50,227 bases of DNA. It comes from CAYRTV01 sp046483285 (GTDB taxonomy: Bacteria > Acidobacteriota > Aminicenantia > Aminicenantales > Aminicenantaceae). Positions within the stretch are counted from its first letter, which is position 1. Every line of letters starts with the position of its first letter. The translations under genes were made by a program, and so were the position numbers. This document shows, in pieces, positions 32,157 to 40,219 of the stretch. The notes under the pieces are model-generated. The model had not been told where the DNA came from and did no database searches. It worked only from the letters and a program-made list of their open reading frames with translations. The stretch spans positions 1 through 50,227 of the forward strand of contig JAWODN010000131.1 of the NCBI GenBank assembly GCA_046483285.1. The letters are read 5' to 3'.

Positions 32157-33320
32157 ATGAGGCACGAACTGACCGTAAAAATCATTCTTGTCCTTCTTAC
32201 CGGCTTGATGGCCGGGTGGGGAGGCATTCAGCTTTACCGGCACCGGCATTTTGATATGTCCATCATCGCCGGTCCCGGCGTGACGGAGGTGTTCCGTTTA
32301 AGCCGCCATGGCCCCGGCCTTAGAGGCACAATGGCGGACACTTATGTTTTTGTCCTCGAAGGGAAAAAGCCCGGCGGCAAGATGCTGGTTATAGGCAACA
32401 CCCATTCCAATGAGCCGGCTTCCCTGCTGGCTTCTCTGATCTTGATCGAACATGCGGTGATGGAGACCGGCACCCTCTATGTGATCCCGCAATTCAACAA
32501 CAGCGGCGGACGCAACACCCGGCCCGGGGACGGCTATCCATTATATTTCGAAATCCCCACCCCCTGGGGAAAGAAAAAATTCCGAATGGGAAACCGGGAC
32601 GCGTCCCCCCTGGATCAGTGGCCGGATCCGGATGTTTACATCCATTACCCCAGCCGTCAATTGCTTTCCTACCTGGATATCCGCAATACCAACCGAACCT
32701 GGCCGGGGCGTTCGAACGGCGCCAGAATGGAGAGGGTGACTTCTGCGGCCATGGAGCTCATGCGCCGGGAAAATATTCATATCGCTGTGGACGTGCATGG
32801 AGCCGAAACCATGTTTCCTGTGACCAACTGCATCGTGGCTCCCGAGAAATCCATCCGGATCGCCACCATGACATCCATGACCGTGAAAGCCAGGGAAGGC
32901 TTCGACAGCCATGTGGAGCCTTCTCCCTCAGGATTCCGGGGGCTGTCTCACCGGGAAATCGGCGATTATTCGGATACGCTCCCCTTTTTACTGGAAGCTC
33001 CTCTTCCCTTTTTAGATCAGCCCACCGGTCCTAAAACCCCTGAATTTCTATTGCACGGCCAAGATCCTTTTCTCCTCAGCCTGTCCCGGAAAGGGAAGCT
33101 CTTTGTTCCTTATGACGAAAGCGGATGGCCTATAGAAAAAAGGGTCGGTCAGCACTGCTCGGTTTTACTGGAACTGGCGCGCCAGTATTCCCGGAAAAAT
33201 CCAGAACTCCAGGTTCAGATCAATAATGTGCCGGGATACGCGGAAATCATCGAGAAAGGCGTGGGGTATTTCTATCATGACCCGGAAAAAGCCGATGAAA
33301 ATCGAATCTATCTTAACTGA
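32157..33320 (+). CDS. AstE/AspA-like M14 zinc deacylase, membrane-anchored
   Basis: A 387-residue protein. Residues about 6-25 (VKIILVLLTGLMAGWGGIQL) form a signal anchor, so the enzyme faces the periplasm. The zinc site is LVIGNTHSNEPASLLASL (H and E of HxxE) and HIAVDVHGAETMFP (second His), as in succinylglutamate desuccinylase, aspartoacylase and M14 carboxypeptidases. LLEAPLPFLDQPTGPKTPEF contains a possible catalytic Glu. It would hydrolyse an amide or peptide bond of a small substrate. An ATG at 32149 is followed at once by a stop, so 32157 is used (GGAGG is 11 bases upstream). It belongs to the permease operon; the actual substrate is unknown. Confidence 0.78.
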   Translation: MRHELTVKIILVLLTGLMAGWGGIQLYRHRHFDMSIIAGPGVTEVFRLSRHGPGLRGTMADTYVFVLEGKKPGGKMLVIGNTHSNEPASLLASLILIEHAVMETGTLYVIPQFNNSGGRNTRPGDGYPLYFEIPTPWGKKKFRMGNRDASPLDQWPDPDVYIHYPSRQLLSYLDIRNTNRTWPGRSNGARMERVTSAAMELMRRENIHIAVDVHGAETMFPVTNCIVAPEKSIRIATMTSMTVKAREGFDSHVEPSPSGFRGLSHREIGDYSDTLPFLLEAPLPFLDQPTGPKTPEFLLHGQDPFLLSLSRKGKLFVPYDESGWPIEKRVGQHCSVLLELARQYSRKNPELQVQINNVPGYAEIIEKGVGYFYHDPEKADENRIYLN

Positions 33321-33334
33321 TCTTGATTATTTAT

Positions 33335-33799
33335 CCTGGATGATGAGCGGGCCGGGATGGCCACGGCTTGCTGACGCAAGCCTCGCCATGACATGGGGTG
33401 TGTCATTCCGGGACACGCAGTGATTTTGAGTGTGTCATTCCGAGGCACGCAGTGCCTCGGAATCCCTGACTGCTTCGTCTGGGCGGTGGGTTCCGCCTTC
33501 ACCAGGCAGAAAGGGATGGCCACGGCTTGCTGGCGCAAGCCTCGCCATGACATGGGGGCAGAAAGGGATGGCCACGGCTTGCTGGCGCAAGCCTCGCCAT
33601 GACATGGAGGCAGAAAGGGATGGCCGCAACCCGGCAGATGCGGTGAGATCCGGCCCGCCCGTAGGGTAAAAAAATGGCGAATAAATTGAAAATATGGATA
33701 ATGAAAAACGTTCAAGATTGAATTCTCTAAAAAATCATGCAATTATTAGGAAAAAAGGAAATTATGAAAACATCGCCATTTTTTTATGAATAGGTCAGG
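33335..33799 (+). repeat. 465-bp composite dispersed element with GTCAT-type cargo
   Basis: Begins CCTGGATGATGAGCGGGCC, ends TGAATAGGTCAGG. Cargo consists of GTCATTCC palindromic units, including a 52-bp tandem repeat (units starting at 33505, 33557 and a partial at 33609, each containing CGGCTTGCTGGCGCAAGCC), followed by a 118-bp nested element at 33668-33785. The 33800-33833 tail has two tandem 16-mers (TATAGATCAGGTTAAG type). It fills the 524-bp gap between the M14 and DUF6305-like genes; no gene seen. Confidence 0.8.
33668..33785 (+). repeat. 118-bp nested inverted-repeat element, copy A
   Basis: Bounded by AAAAAAATGGCGA (33668-33680) and its exact reverse complement TCGCCATTTTTTT (33773-33785). 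The interior is A/T-rich and only loosely similar to copy B at 40057-40174, but the length, 118 bp, is identical. Confidence 0.75.
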
Positions 33800-33844
33800 C
33801 TAAGTATAGATCAGGTTAAGTAAAAACATAAAGGAGATCAAAAA

Positions 33845-34516
33845 ATGAAAAAAATCATTTCTGGACGTTTTGTTTTCATCATCACGGCCGTCATTATGAT
33901 AACCTGTTTTCATCCGGTTTCGGCTCAGGAAAATCCTCCGGAAGCCGAACTTCCGGTTCTCACCACATCGGCCGGTCAGAGTCCGGATGTCATGACCCTC
34001 AATATCGTTTGTGAAGAAGCCGGAATCATGTACGATTACTGTGACGTTCCGGATGTCGGCCTGATTAAGGCCGGAGTGGGACTGGCCGGCAAAGAATCAG
34101 ATGAGGGATTCCATGTGGAAGTGCATACGGATTTCGATAAGTATCCGGAAGGAACACCCTACAACACCATAATTTTCGCCATCGGTGCCAGTTTAAAAGG
34201 CATGGGCGCTTCCGGCTTGACTGTGAATGATGAAGTCACCAGGCTGAAAAACATAGTGGATTACAGCAGGGATAACGATATTTTCATCATTGGTGTTCAT
34301 ATCGGGGGTGTATCCAAACGCGGCGCGCCGGGAAGCGACAATGAACGCATGATTGACGCCGTCGCTCCCTATGCTGATTATTTGGTGGTCACAAAAGACA
34401 GCAATAAAGACAGCCGGTTTACGGAGATCTCGGAAGAAAAGGGGATTCCGCTGACGGAAATCGATTACGCCCTGCACCTGGTGGATATTCTCAAGCAGGT
34501 TTTCAAAGTTGAATAG
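33845..34516 (+). CDS. Secreted DUF6305-like protein
   Basis: A 223-residue protein with a clear signal peptide: charged MKKIISGR, hydrophobic core, and HPVSA before Q28. The mature part reads PVLTTSAGQSPDVMTLNIVC, then NTIIFAIGASLKGMGASGLT, DNDIFIIGVHIGGVSKRGAP and ADYLVVTKDSNKDSRF, an alternating strand/helix pattern like a Rossmann-type fold. From memory this resembles proteins labelled DUF6305, whose function is not known. AAGGAG lies eight bases before the ATG. It follows the permease/M14 cassette on the same strand, though 524 bp of repeats lie between, so it may be a periplasmic partner, perhaps a binding protein, of that transport system; this is inference. Confidence 0.65.
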   Translation: MKKIISGRFVFIITAVIMITCFHPVSAQENPPEAELPVLTTSAGQSPDVMTLNIVCEEAGIMYDYCDVPDVGLIKAGVGLAGKESDEGFHVEVHTDFDKYPEGTPYNTIIFAIGASLKGMGASGLTVNDEVTRLKNIVDYSRDNDIFIIGVHIGGVSKRGAPGSDNERMIDAVAPYADYLVVTKDSNKDSRFTEISEEKGIPLTEIDYALHLVDILKQVFKVE

Positions 34517-34940
34517 ACCAAGATTCTAAAGGATCAACCTGAATGCTGAACGGGCCGGGCCGGCCGCTCGCCATGACAAGGGGGTGGTGTCATCCCGGGG
34601 TACGCCGTGCCCTTGAGTGTGTCATTCCGGGGCACGCAGTGCCTCGGAATCCCTGACTGCTTCGTCTGGGCGGTGGGTTCCGCCTTCACCAGGCAGAAAG
34701 GGATGGCCGCACGGCCCCCGGCCGCTCGCCATGACAATGGGGTGGTGTCATCCCGGGGCACGCCGTGACTTTGAGTGTGTCATTCCGGGGCACGCAGTGC
34801 CTCGGAATCCCTGACTGCTTCGTCTGGGCGGTGGGTTCCGCCTTCACCAGGCAGAAAGGGATGGCCACGGCTTGCTGACGCAAGCCTCGCCATGACATGG
34901 GGTGTGTCATTCCGGGAAGCGAAGCCGGAATGATGTGGTT
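34517..34940 (+). repeat. GTCAT-type repeat block preceded by a start module
   Basis: CCTGAATGCTGAACGGGCC at 34538-34556 is a start module without an end module. It is followed by two near-identical copies of a unit with GTCATTCCGGGGCACGCAGT (starting at about 34621 and 34781), TTCCGCCTTCACCAGGCAGA, and CTCGCCATGACA. No gene is supported in this 424-bp gap. Confidence 0.8.
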
Positions 34941-36881
34941 TCAGAGGGAATCAAAGGAAAAGTTCTTATCCGCCAGCACCTTTAAACAGGCTTCCACCAC
35001 CTCCGGGTCATACAGCCGGCCTTTCTCGCCGGTCAACTCCTGAAGAAGGGAATCCTTTTTATGGGGCGGCTTATGAAGCCGGCTGGATAAAAACTTTTCA
35101 ACGGTATCCGCCACCCTCAGTATTCTGGCCTCCATAATGATGCCGTCACCGCTTAACCCCCGCGGATATCCGGAACCGTCCATATATTCGTGATGCTGAA
35201 GAATAATTTCCGCCACCGGCCAGGGAAAAGAGACGTCCTTTAAAAGATCGTATCCGATTTCAGGATGGTTTTGAACCACCAGCTTTTCCGCCTTTGAAAG
35301 TTTCTCCGTTTTATTCAGTATTTCAACCGGAACTCCGATCTTTCCAATATCATGTATCGCAGCCGCTGTTTCCAGTGCTTCCCCTTTGTCTTTAGGAAGT
35401 TGCATTTCTTCGGCAATAAACAGAGCCAATGCGGTCACCCTCTGCATATGCCCCCTGGAATTGCCGTCTCTCAGCTCCACAGTCCGGGCTAGAATTTTCA
35501 AAAGATCATGAGACATTTGATGGAGGGAATCATAACGGTCCCTGAGATCTCCGGATTCAAGCTTCCTGCCGGAAACATCCCTGACCGCAACCACCTGCAA
35601 ATACCGGCCGTTTTCTTCGAGCCGGCGCGTGAGAATCTCCACCGGGAACTCCTCCCCGCTCTTTTTTATGCCTTTCGCTTCCATAGGCCGGGATGGAGCG
35701 GATTCCAAATATTCCTCGGTTTCCTGTTTTAAAGAAGGATGTATGAAAAAGAATAAATCCTGTCCCAAGTATTCGGACGGTTTGTATCCGAAAATCGCTC
35801 CGGCGGCTTGATTGGCATCGATAATTTGATTCTCCTGCAAAACAATCAGGGCTTCAAAACCCGCTCTGGCAAAACGTGAGAACCGGCGCTGCCTTTCCCT
35901 GCTTCTCTCTTCTTCTTTCTTGACTCTAAGCGCTTTTCCGGTTGAATCGGCTATAAGCTTGAAAAACGCCATCTTCTCCTCCCCCCACTCTCCAGGGGCC
36001 CGGTGCTTTTCAAGCATGATGACACCGGCGGAATGATCATCCACCGGAACCGGAATCAGCAAAACAGATTGAATTTGACGGGAAGTCCAGAATTCTTTTT
36101 CTTTTTCCGCTTCGGGGGGAAGCGCGGCCACATCTTTGACAGCAACCGGTTCGGGCGCCTTCAATTGGCGCAACAGCCAGGGGAAAGATGAAAGAGATAG
36201 ATTCTGAAGCTTTTCCATGCCGGATTTTTCGCCTTCCCGGAGCCATTCATGGGTATTGTCCATTTTCGTATTTTCGTCATAAAGCAAAAACAAGGCGGCC
36301 TGGTCGGCTTCAGATCTTTGCCCCATCTCGGCCAAGGTTTCCCGCATCGCGCTGTCAAAGTCAAAATCCCCGATAAGCCGGCACAGGCATCGCGCGATCT
36401 CCGAATCGCTCTCTTTCGGTTGGGATATCTCATCCGTCACCACCATGACGCCGCTGATGGATCCATCTTTATTGAACAATGGCGACATCCGGCTGTGAAT
36501 ATGCTTTTTATCTCCTTTCCGGCCTTCAAAGGCGGCTTCGGAAGCAGCGGGCTTCTGGTTCTCTAAAGTTTTTCTTATATCAGACGCCAGTCCGGATGCG
36601 ATAAAAGGTTCCAATTCCCAAATCAAACGGCCATGGAGATTTTCTTCGCCGGATGTTTCAAATTTTTTTTTCATCTCCTGATTGATGAAACGGACTCTCC
36701 CTTGCACATCGATGGACACGATACCGACCGGGGCTCTTTCCAGGAGTTTACGCAGATGTTCTTTTTCACTTTGCAGCTTTTCCGACTCCCGGCTCCTGTC
36801 GGCTTCGGCCTCCTCCATTTCCGTAATTTTCCGGCGGACGTTATCCAAATCTTTCAGCAGTTTTGTTCTGATTTCATTCAT
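34941..36881 (-). CDS. PAS-GAF-PAS sensor with C-terminal HD-GYP domain
   Basis: About 646 residues, no membrane helix or signal peptide, so cytoplasmic. An N-terminal coiled coil (residues 5-50) precedes a PAS domain (LLERAPVGIVSIDVQGRVRF), a GAF domain (about 165-320) and a second PAS domain (ARAGFEALIVLQENQIIDAN). The C-terminus is a complete HD-GYP: RGHMQRVTALALFIAEEM, AAAIHDIGKIGVPVEIL, VQNHPEIGYDLL, and ILQHHEYMDGSGYPRGLSGD. HD-GYP proteins hydrolyse cyclic di-GMP or related dinucleotides. The ATG at 36881 is preferred because AAGGA lies eight bases upstream; the ATG at 36890 overlaps that site. No GGDEF or response-regulator gene adjoins it. Confidence 0.9.
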   Translation of the reverse strand: MNEIRTKLLKDLDNVRRKITEMEEAEADRSRESEKLQSEKEHLRKLLERAPVGIVSIDVQGRVRFINQEMKKKFETSGEENLHGRLIWELEPFIASGLASDIRKTLENQKPAASEAAFEGRKGDKKHIHSRMSPLFNKDGSISGVMVVTDEISQPKESDSEIARCLCRLIGDFDFDSAMRETLAEMGQRSEADQAALFLLYDENTKMDNTHEWLREGEKSGMEKLQNLSLSSFPWLLRQLKAPEPVAVKDVAALPPEAEKEKEFWTSRQIQSVLLIPVPVDDHSAGVIMLEKHRAPGEWGEEKMAFFKLIADSTGKALRVKKEEERSRERQRRFSRFARAGFEALIVLQENQIIDANQAAGAIFGYKPSEYLGQDLFFFIHPSLKQETEEYLESAPSRPMEAKGIKKSGEEFPVEILTRRLEENGRYLQVVAVRDVSGRKLESGDLRDRYDSLHQMSHDLLKILARTVELRDGNSRGHMQRVTALALFIAEEMQLPKDKGEALETAAAIHDIGKIGVPVEILNKTEKLSKAEKLVVQNHPEIGYDLLKDVSFPWPVAEIILQHHEYMDGSGYPRGLSGDGIIMEARILRVADTVEKFLSSRLHKPPHKKDSLLQELTGEKGRLYDPEVVEACLKVLADKNFSFDSL

Positions 36882-37028
36882 ATGATTCATCCTTAAGGGG
36901 ATATTTTTCCCGGCAGTTCAAAGCAAAATTCAAATCCATCTCTCGCTTTGTCAAGGTTTCGTATATACAATATGCTCCGGGTGCCCCCTTAAACACAATA
37001 ACCTTTAAAGATGATTCGAGGGGTGAAA

Positions 37029-39053
37029 TCAATAGACCGGCTTCAGCCCGGTATGGCTGCAGAAAAACTCCAAATAACGCTTGATCCTGTCCAGCTGATG
37101 ACGCGGCTCCCCTATTCCATGGCCCTCCCGCGGATATTTAACAAATGTCACCTCTTTATCCAGATCACGCAGAGCCTGATAAAATTCCTGAGCCTGGGTC
37201 GGCGGGACCCGGGCATCCTCAGCACCATGCATAATTAAAATTGGAGAAGTCACCTGTTTGACATACCGGATGGGAGAATGCTTATCATACAGATCGTCAT
37301 TATCCCAGGGAGTGCCGAAAAACCATTCCAAATAGCGGGGAATATCCGTGGTGCTGTACATGCTGTACAAATTGGGAAGCCCCGCCCCCGGCGAGATCGC
37401 TTGAAAACGGGAAGTCTGAGTGGCGATCCAGAAGCTCATGTATCCGCCGTAGCTCCAGCCGTAACAGATCAGCTTATCCGGATCCGCCCATCCCTGCTCG
37501 ATACAAAAATCAACTCCGGTCATACAATCATCATAATCCTTAATCCCCCACTGTTTGCGGTTGGCGTTGACGAATTCCTGTCCGTAATTGGAGCTGCCGC
37601 GGAAATTCGGCTGCAGAATCATGAACCCGTTTCCGGCCAAAACCTGATTCAGGGACCGGAAAGACACTGTCGCTGCTCCGCTTGGGCCCCCGTGAGGATT
37701 GAGAATAAGAGGATAAGATTCCCCTTCCCGATAATCAACAGGTTTGGTGAGCACCCCCTCTATCCACTGGCCGGCGCTGTTTTTCCATTGAACAGTGGAA
37801 ACATCCCCCATCCACACCCCCTCCTCTTTCAGCCAGGTGTTGGTTTCGGTTAATTTGACCATCTCTTGAAGGTCCGTATCAGCGGCGTAGATCTCTCCCG
37901 GCCATTGCGGCCCGGAATGGACCCAGACCCAGAATTTTCCATCCGCGGAGAGATCCCACTGGGTATTTCCCCCTTCCGGCGGATTCAACCGCCGGACTTC
38001 TCCGGAAGCCAGTTCCAGGGCGAAGAGATTCAAAGTGGTGCGGTCCCCGGTGTGCCAAAAAATGGAGTCTCCCCCGGGTGACCAAATAAAAGCGCCGAAA
38101 TCACGGTCAAAATCCTCTAAATATTCCTCCGCCCCGCCGCCGGCGGCGGGAATGATGAGAAGTTTATTCAGAATGGTGCTGGTGCTGGGATAAGAATTGG
38201 ATGCGAAAGCGATACGTTCGCCATCCGGAGACCACCGGGGGCTGAAATCCGGACCCGGGTTGTTATACAGCTTTTTTCTTTTTTCGGTGTCCAGGTCCAG
38301 AAGCCAGATATCGCTGGCATAGCTGTCGTCCACCTTTGGAGTGGGCCGGCTGACAAACAAAATTTGTTCGCCTCCGGGGGACCATTGCGGATCACTGACC
38401 GTAAAATCGCCTTCGGTCAAACGGGTGGATTGTTTTCCGCCGATGTCAAAATGCCAAAGATGGCTCATGCGGAAGTCCTCATCCACCACCACGGCGTCAT
38501 CTTTTTTCTTGCGGGCCTCTTTTTCTTCCTCGCTCAAAGGGTCCCGGGCTAAAAACAAAAGGTTTTTCCCGTCCGGAGAAATCACAAAGGACCGGATACT
38601 TTCTTCATGATGAGTGACCTGCCAGGCCTCCCCGCCGTCCGCGGACATAAAAAAAATCTGATTCCCGCCGGTGTCATCGCTTTTTTTGCCCCTGGAACTT
38701 AAAAACGCAAATTTTTTCCCGTCCGGAAACCAGGCCGGTGACATGCAGCTGTCCTCCCCGCGGGTCAACTGCCGGGATCCTGATCCATCCCTGTTCACCA
38801 GCCATATATGAGTCAAGCGCTTGTAATCTTCGTCTTCCATATCCCTGAAACTCAAAGTATACAGCACTCTTTTCCCATCCGGAGACACATCCGGACTGCC
38901 CACCGAATGAATCCGCAGGGTATCTTCCGGAGACATCGCCCGGCCCTGCGGGTTTTCCTGTCCGGCCGGCAAGGAAATCCCCGCCAAAGCAAGGGACATG
39001 ACCAAAACCGGAATGATAAACAGCTTTTTTGTATTGATTTTGAATTGAATCAT
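37029..39053 (-). CDS. Secreted S9 family (prolyl oligopeptidase/acylaminoacyl-type) peptidase
   Basis: A 674-residue protein. A signal peptide (KKLFIIPVLVMSLALAGISL) precedes an N-terminal beta-propeller with repeated WSPDG/FSPRWSPDG-type motifs (WFPDGKKFAFLSSRGK, QWSPGGEQILFVS). The C-terminal alpha/beta hydrolase has the nucleophile in CYGWSYGGYMSFW (S534), the acid in MHGAEDARVPP (D613) and the base in PREGHGIGEP (H645). It would release peptides or N-acyl amino acids outside the cytoplasm. The ATG at 39053 is chosen because AGGAGG lies five bases upstream; a GTG two codons before overlaps that site. Divergent from the membrane protein gene at 39167. Confidence 0.93.
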   Translation of the reverse strand: MIQFKINTKKLFIIPVLVMSLALAGISLPAGQENPQGRAMSPEDTLRIHSVGSPDVSPDGKRVLYTLSFRDMEDEDYKRLTHIWLVNRDGSGSRQLTRGEDSCMSPAWFPDGKKFAFLSSRGKKSDDTGGNQIFFMSADGGEAWQVTHHEESIRSFVISPDGKNLLFLARDPLSEEEKEARKKKDDAVVVDEDFRMSHLWHFDIGGKQSTRLTEGDFTVSDPQWSPGGEQILFVSRPTPKVDDSYASDIWLLDLDTEKRKKLYNNPGPDFSPRWSPDGERIAFASNSYPSTSTILNKLLIIPAAGGGAEEYLEDFDRDFGAFIWSPGGDSIFWHTGDRTTLNLFALELASGEVRRLNPPEGGNTQWDLSADGKFWVWVHSGPQWPGEIYAADTDLQEMVKLTETNTWLKEEGVWMGDVSTVQWKNSAGQWIEGVLTKPVDYREGESYPLILNPHGGPSGAATVSFRSLNQVLAGNGFMILQPNFRGSSNYGQEFVNANRKQWGIKDYDDCMTGVDFCIEQGWADPDKLICYGWSYGGYMSFWIATQTSRFQAISPGAGLPNLYSMYSTTDIPRYLEWFFGTPWDNDDLYDKHSPIRYVKQVTSPILIMHGAEDARVPPTQAQEFYQALRDLDKEVTFVKYPREGHGIGEPRHQLDRIKRYLEFFCSHTGLKPVY

Positions 39054-39113
39054 AACCACCTCCTGTTTTTTCTTATCATAAACCAGGGATAAAATGCAAT
39101 GCCGGCCCTGTTC

Positions 39114-39142
39114 TTGACTTTTCCCTCCCGTTCAACAAAAAT
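39114..39142 (+). promoter_or_regulatory. Weak candidate promoter for the membrane protein gene
   Basis: TTGACT at 39114-39119 is followed after 17 bases by AAAAAT (four of six). It lies in the 113-bp divergent gap, just upstream of GGAGA and the gene start. Confidence 0.3.
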
Positions 39143-39166
39143 AATATTCAGCGGAGAATAATGAAT

Positions 39167-39811
39167 ATGAAAGAAATAAATGTTGACAGCCGGTGGCCCG
39201 CAACCGCCTTATTCTGGGGATCGGTTTGGGGTGCAACCGAGGCCACCGCCGGGTATCTTCTTCACCTGTTAAAAATCCCGGGACTGGCCGGAATGGTGAT
39301 GTTCCCCATAGGGGTTTTTTTCATGCTGAAAGCCTATCAGTCTTGCGGCCGGGCCAAAGTCATCTGGCTGACCGCATTGACCGCTTCGTCCATCAAGCTG
39401 GCGAATTTGGCCGCTCCTCTTTCCGGTCCGGAAGCGGCCTTTAATCCGGCGGTCGCGATTCTGCTTGAGTCTTTTGCGGTTATGGGAATTCTGGCGCTGG
39501 TCAAAAAATTCCCTTCAGCGCCGAGGGTCCCCGTTTATTTCAGCGCGGCCTTGGCCTGGCAGGGATTGTTTTTGGCATTCATCTGGTTTCAACAGACCCT
39601 GGCCGGCGGCGGGGGGATCCTGGATACCGGGGGAAGCGGACTGCTCCGTTTTTTGGGATTAAATCCATTGGTCAATGCCCTGTTCCTGACGGTTATATTT
39701 CATCGATTCAAATCCCGCCTTCAGAAAGAAGGGGCCGTATTCATCCTTCGATTTCCGGCCGTTCCGGCTTTAACATTCATCTCGGCCGTTATTTTGGAAT
39801 GGATCATTTAA
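39167..39811 (+). CDS. Integral membrane protein of unknown function
   Basis: About 214 residues with five or six membrane helices. It begins SRWPATALFWGSVWGATEAT, then IPGLAGMVMFPIGVFFMLKA, IKLANLAAPLSGPEAAFNPA, and a C-terminal PALTFISAVILEWII. The N-terminal WGxxWGxxEAxxGYLLH pattern is distinctive, but I do not recognise the family. GGAGA lies nine bases before the ATG at 39167 and only three before an ATG at 39161, so the former is preferred. It stands alone between the S9 peptidase and a repeat block; the Mo-oxidoreductase operon follows 408 bp later and any link is unproven. Confidence 0.75.
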   Translation: MKEINVDSRWPATALFWGSVWGATEATAGYLLHLLKIPGLAGMVMFPIGVFFMLKAYQSCGRAKVIWLTALTASSIKLANLAAPLSGPEAAFNPAVAILLESFAVMGILALVKKFPSAPRVPVYFSAALAWQGLFLAFIWFQQTLAGGGGILDTGGSGLLRFLGLNPLVNALFLTVIFHRFKSRLQKEGAVFILRFPAVPALTFISAVILEWII

Positions 39812-40219
39812 GACGGCTCCCCCCCCCCCAGTAAATGAGCGACAATGAAAATAACATCCTGGCTTATTCACGGGCCGGGATTGCCGCAGACGACGACAAT
39901 TCGCTAATTCATTGTCGTCCTGAGGAGCGCAGCGACGAGGGATCCCTGACTGCTTCGTATGGGCGGCAGGTTCCGCTTTTACCAGGCAGGGAGGGATTGC
40001 CACGGCTTGCTGGCGCAAGCCTCGCAATGACAAAGCGGCATGTCTTCCCGAAGGGTAAAAAAATTGCGATTAAGATGAAATACCGGCAGAGAAAAAAGCA
40101 CCAGCTATTCTTTAAATCAAAATCAATGTATTCTCTTAATGAGAAAAAAAGGGCAAAAATATCGCAATTTTTTTATGAATACGCCAGGTTAAGGTATAGG
40201 TCAGGCTGACTAAAAAGAA
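39812..40219 (+). repeat. Intergenic block holding a 331-bp dispersed element (39858-40188)
   Basis: The element starts CCTGGCTTATTCACGGGCC and ends TGAATACGCCAGG; the outer 13 bases pair at 12 of 13 positions. Inside are a GTCGTCCTGAGGAGCGCAG unit with the CGGCTTGCTGGCGCAAGCC hairpin (about 39999-40018) and a 118-bp nested element at 40057-40174. The tail AAGGTATAGGTCAGGCTGAC runs almost to the dmsA start. Eleven C residues precede it at about 39820-39830. No gene seen. Confidence 0.8.
40057..40174 (+). repeat. 118-bp nested inverted-repeat element, copy B
   Basis: Bounded by AAAAAAATTGCGAT (40057-40070) and its exact reverse complement ATCGCAATTTTTTT (40161-40174). Same length as copy A at 33668-33785; the bases that differ in one arm (TTGCGA against TGGCGA) differ to match in the other. 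Confidence 0.75.

Noticed and set aside
33353..33660. Possible CRISPR array in the tandem repeats
   Set aside because: Units are contiguous 52-bp palindrome-bearing repeats without unique spacers, and no cas gene is in the window.
39835..40209. Open frame of 124 codons before dmsA
   Set aside because: Composed entirely of dispersed repeat and nested element; the equivalent region at 33335-33799 has stops in this frame.
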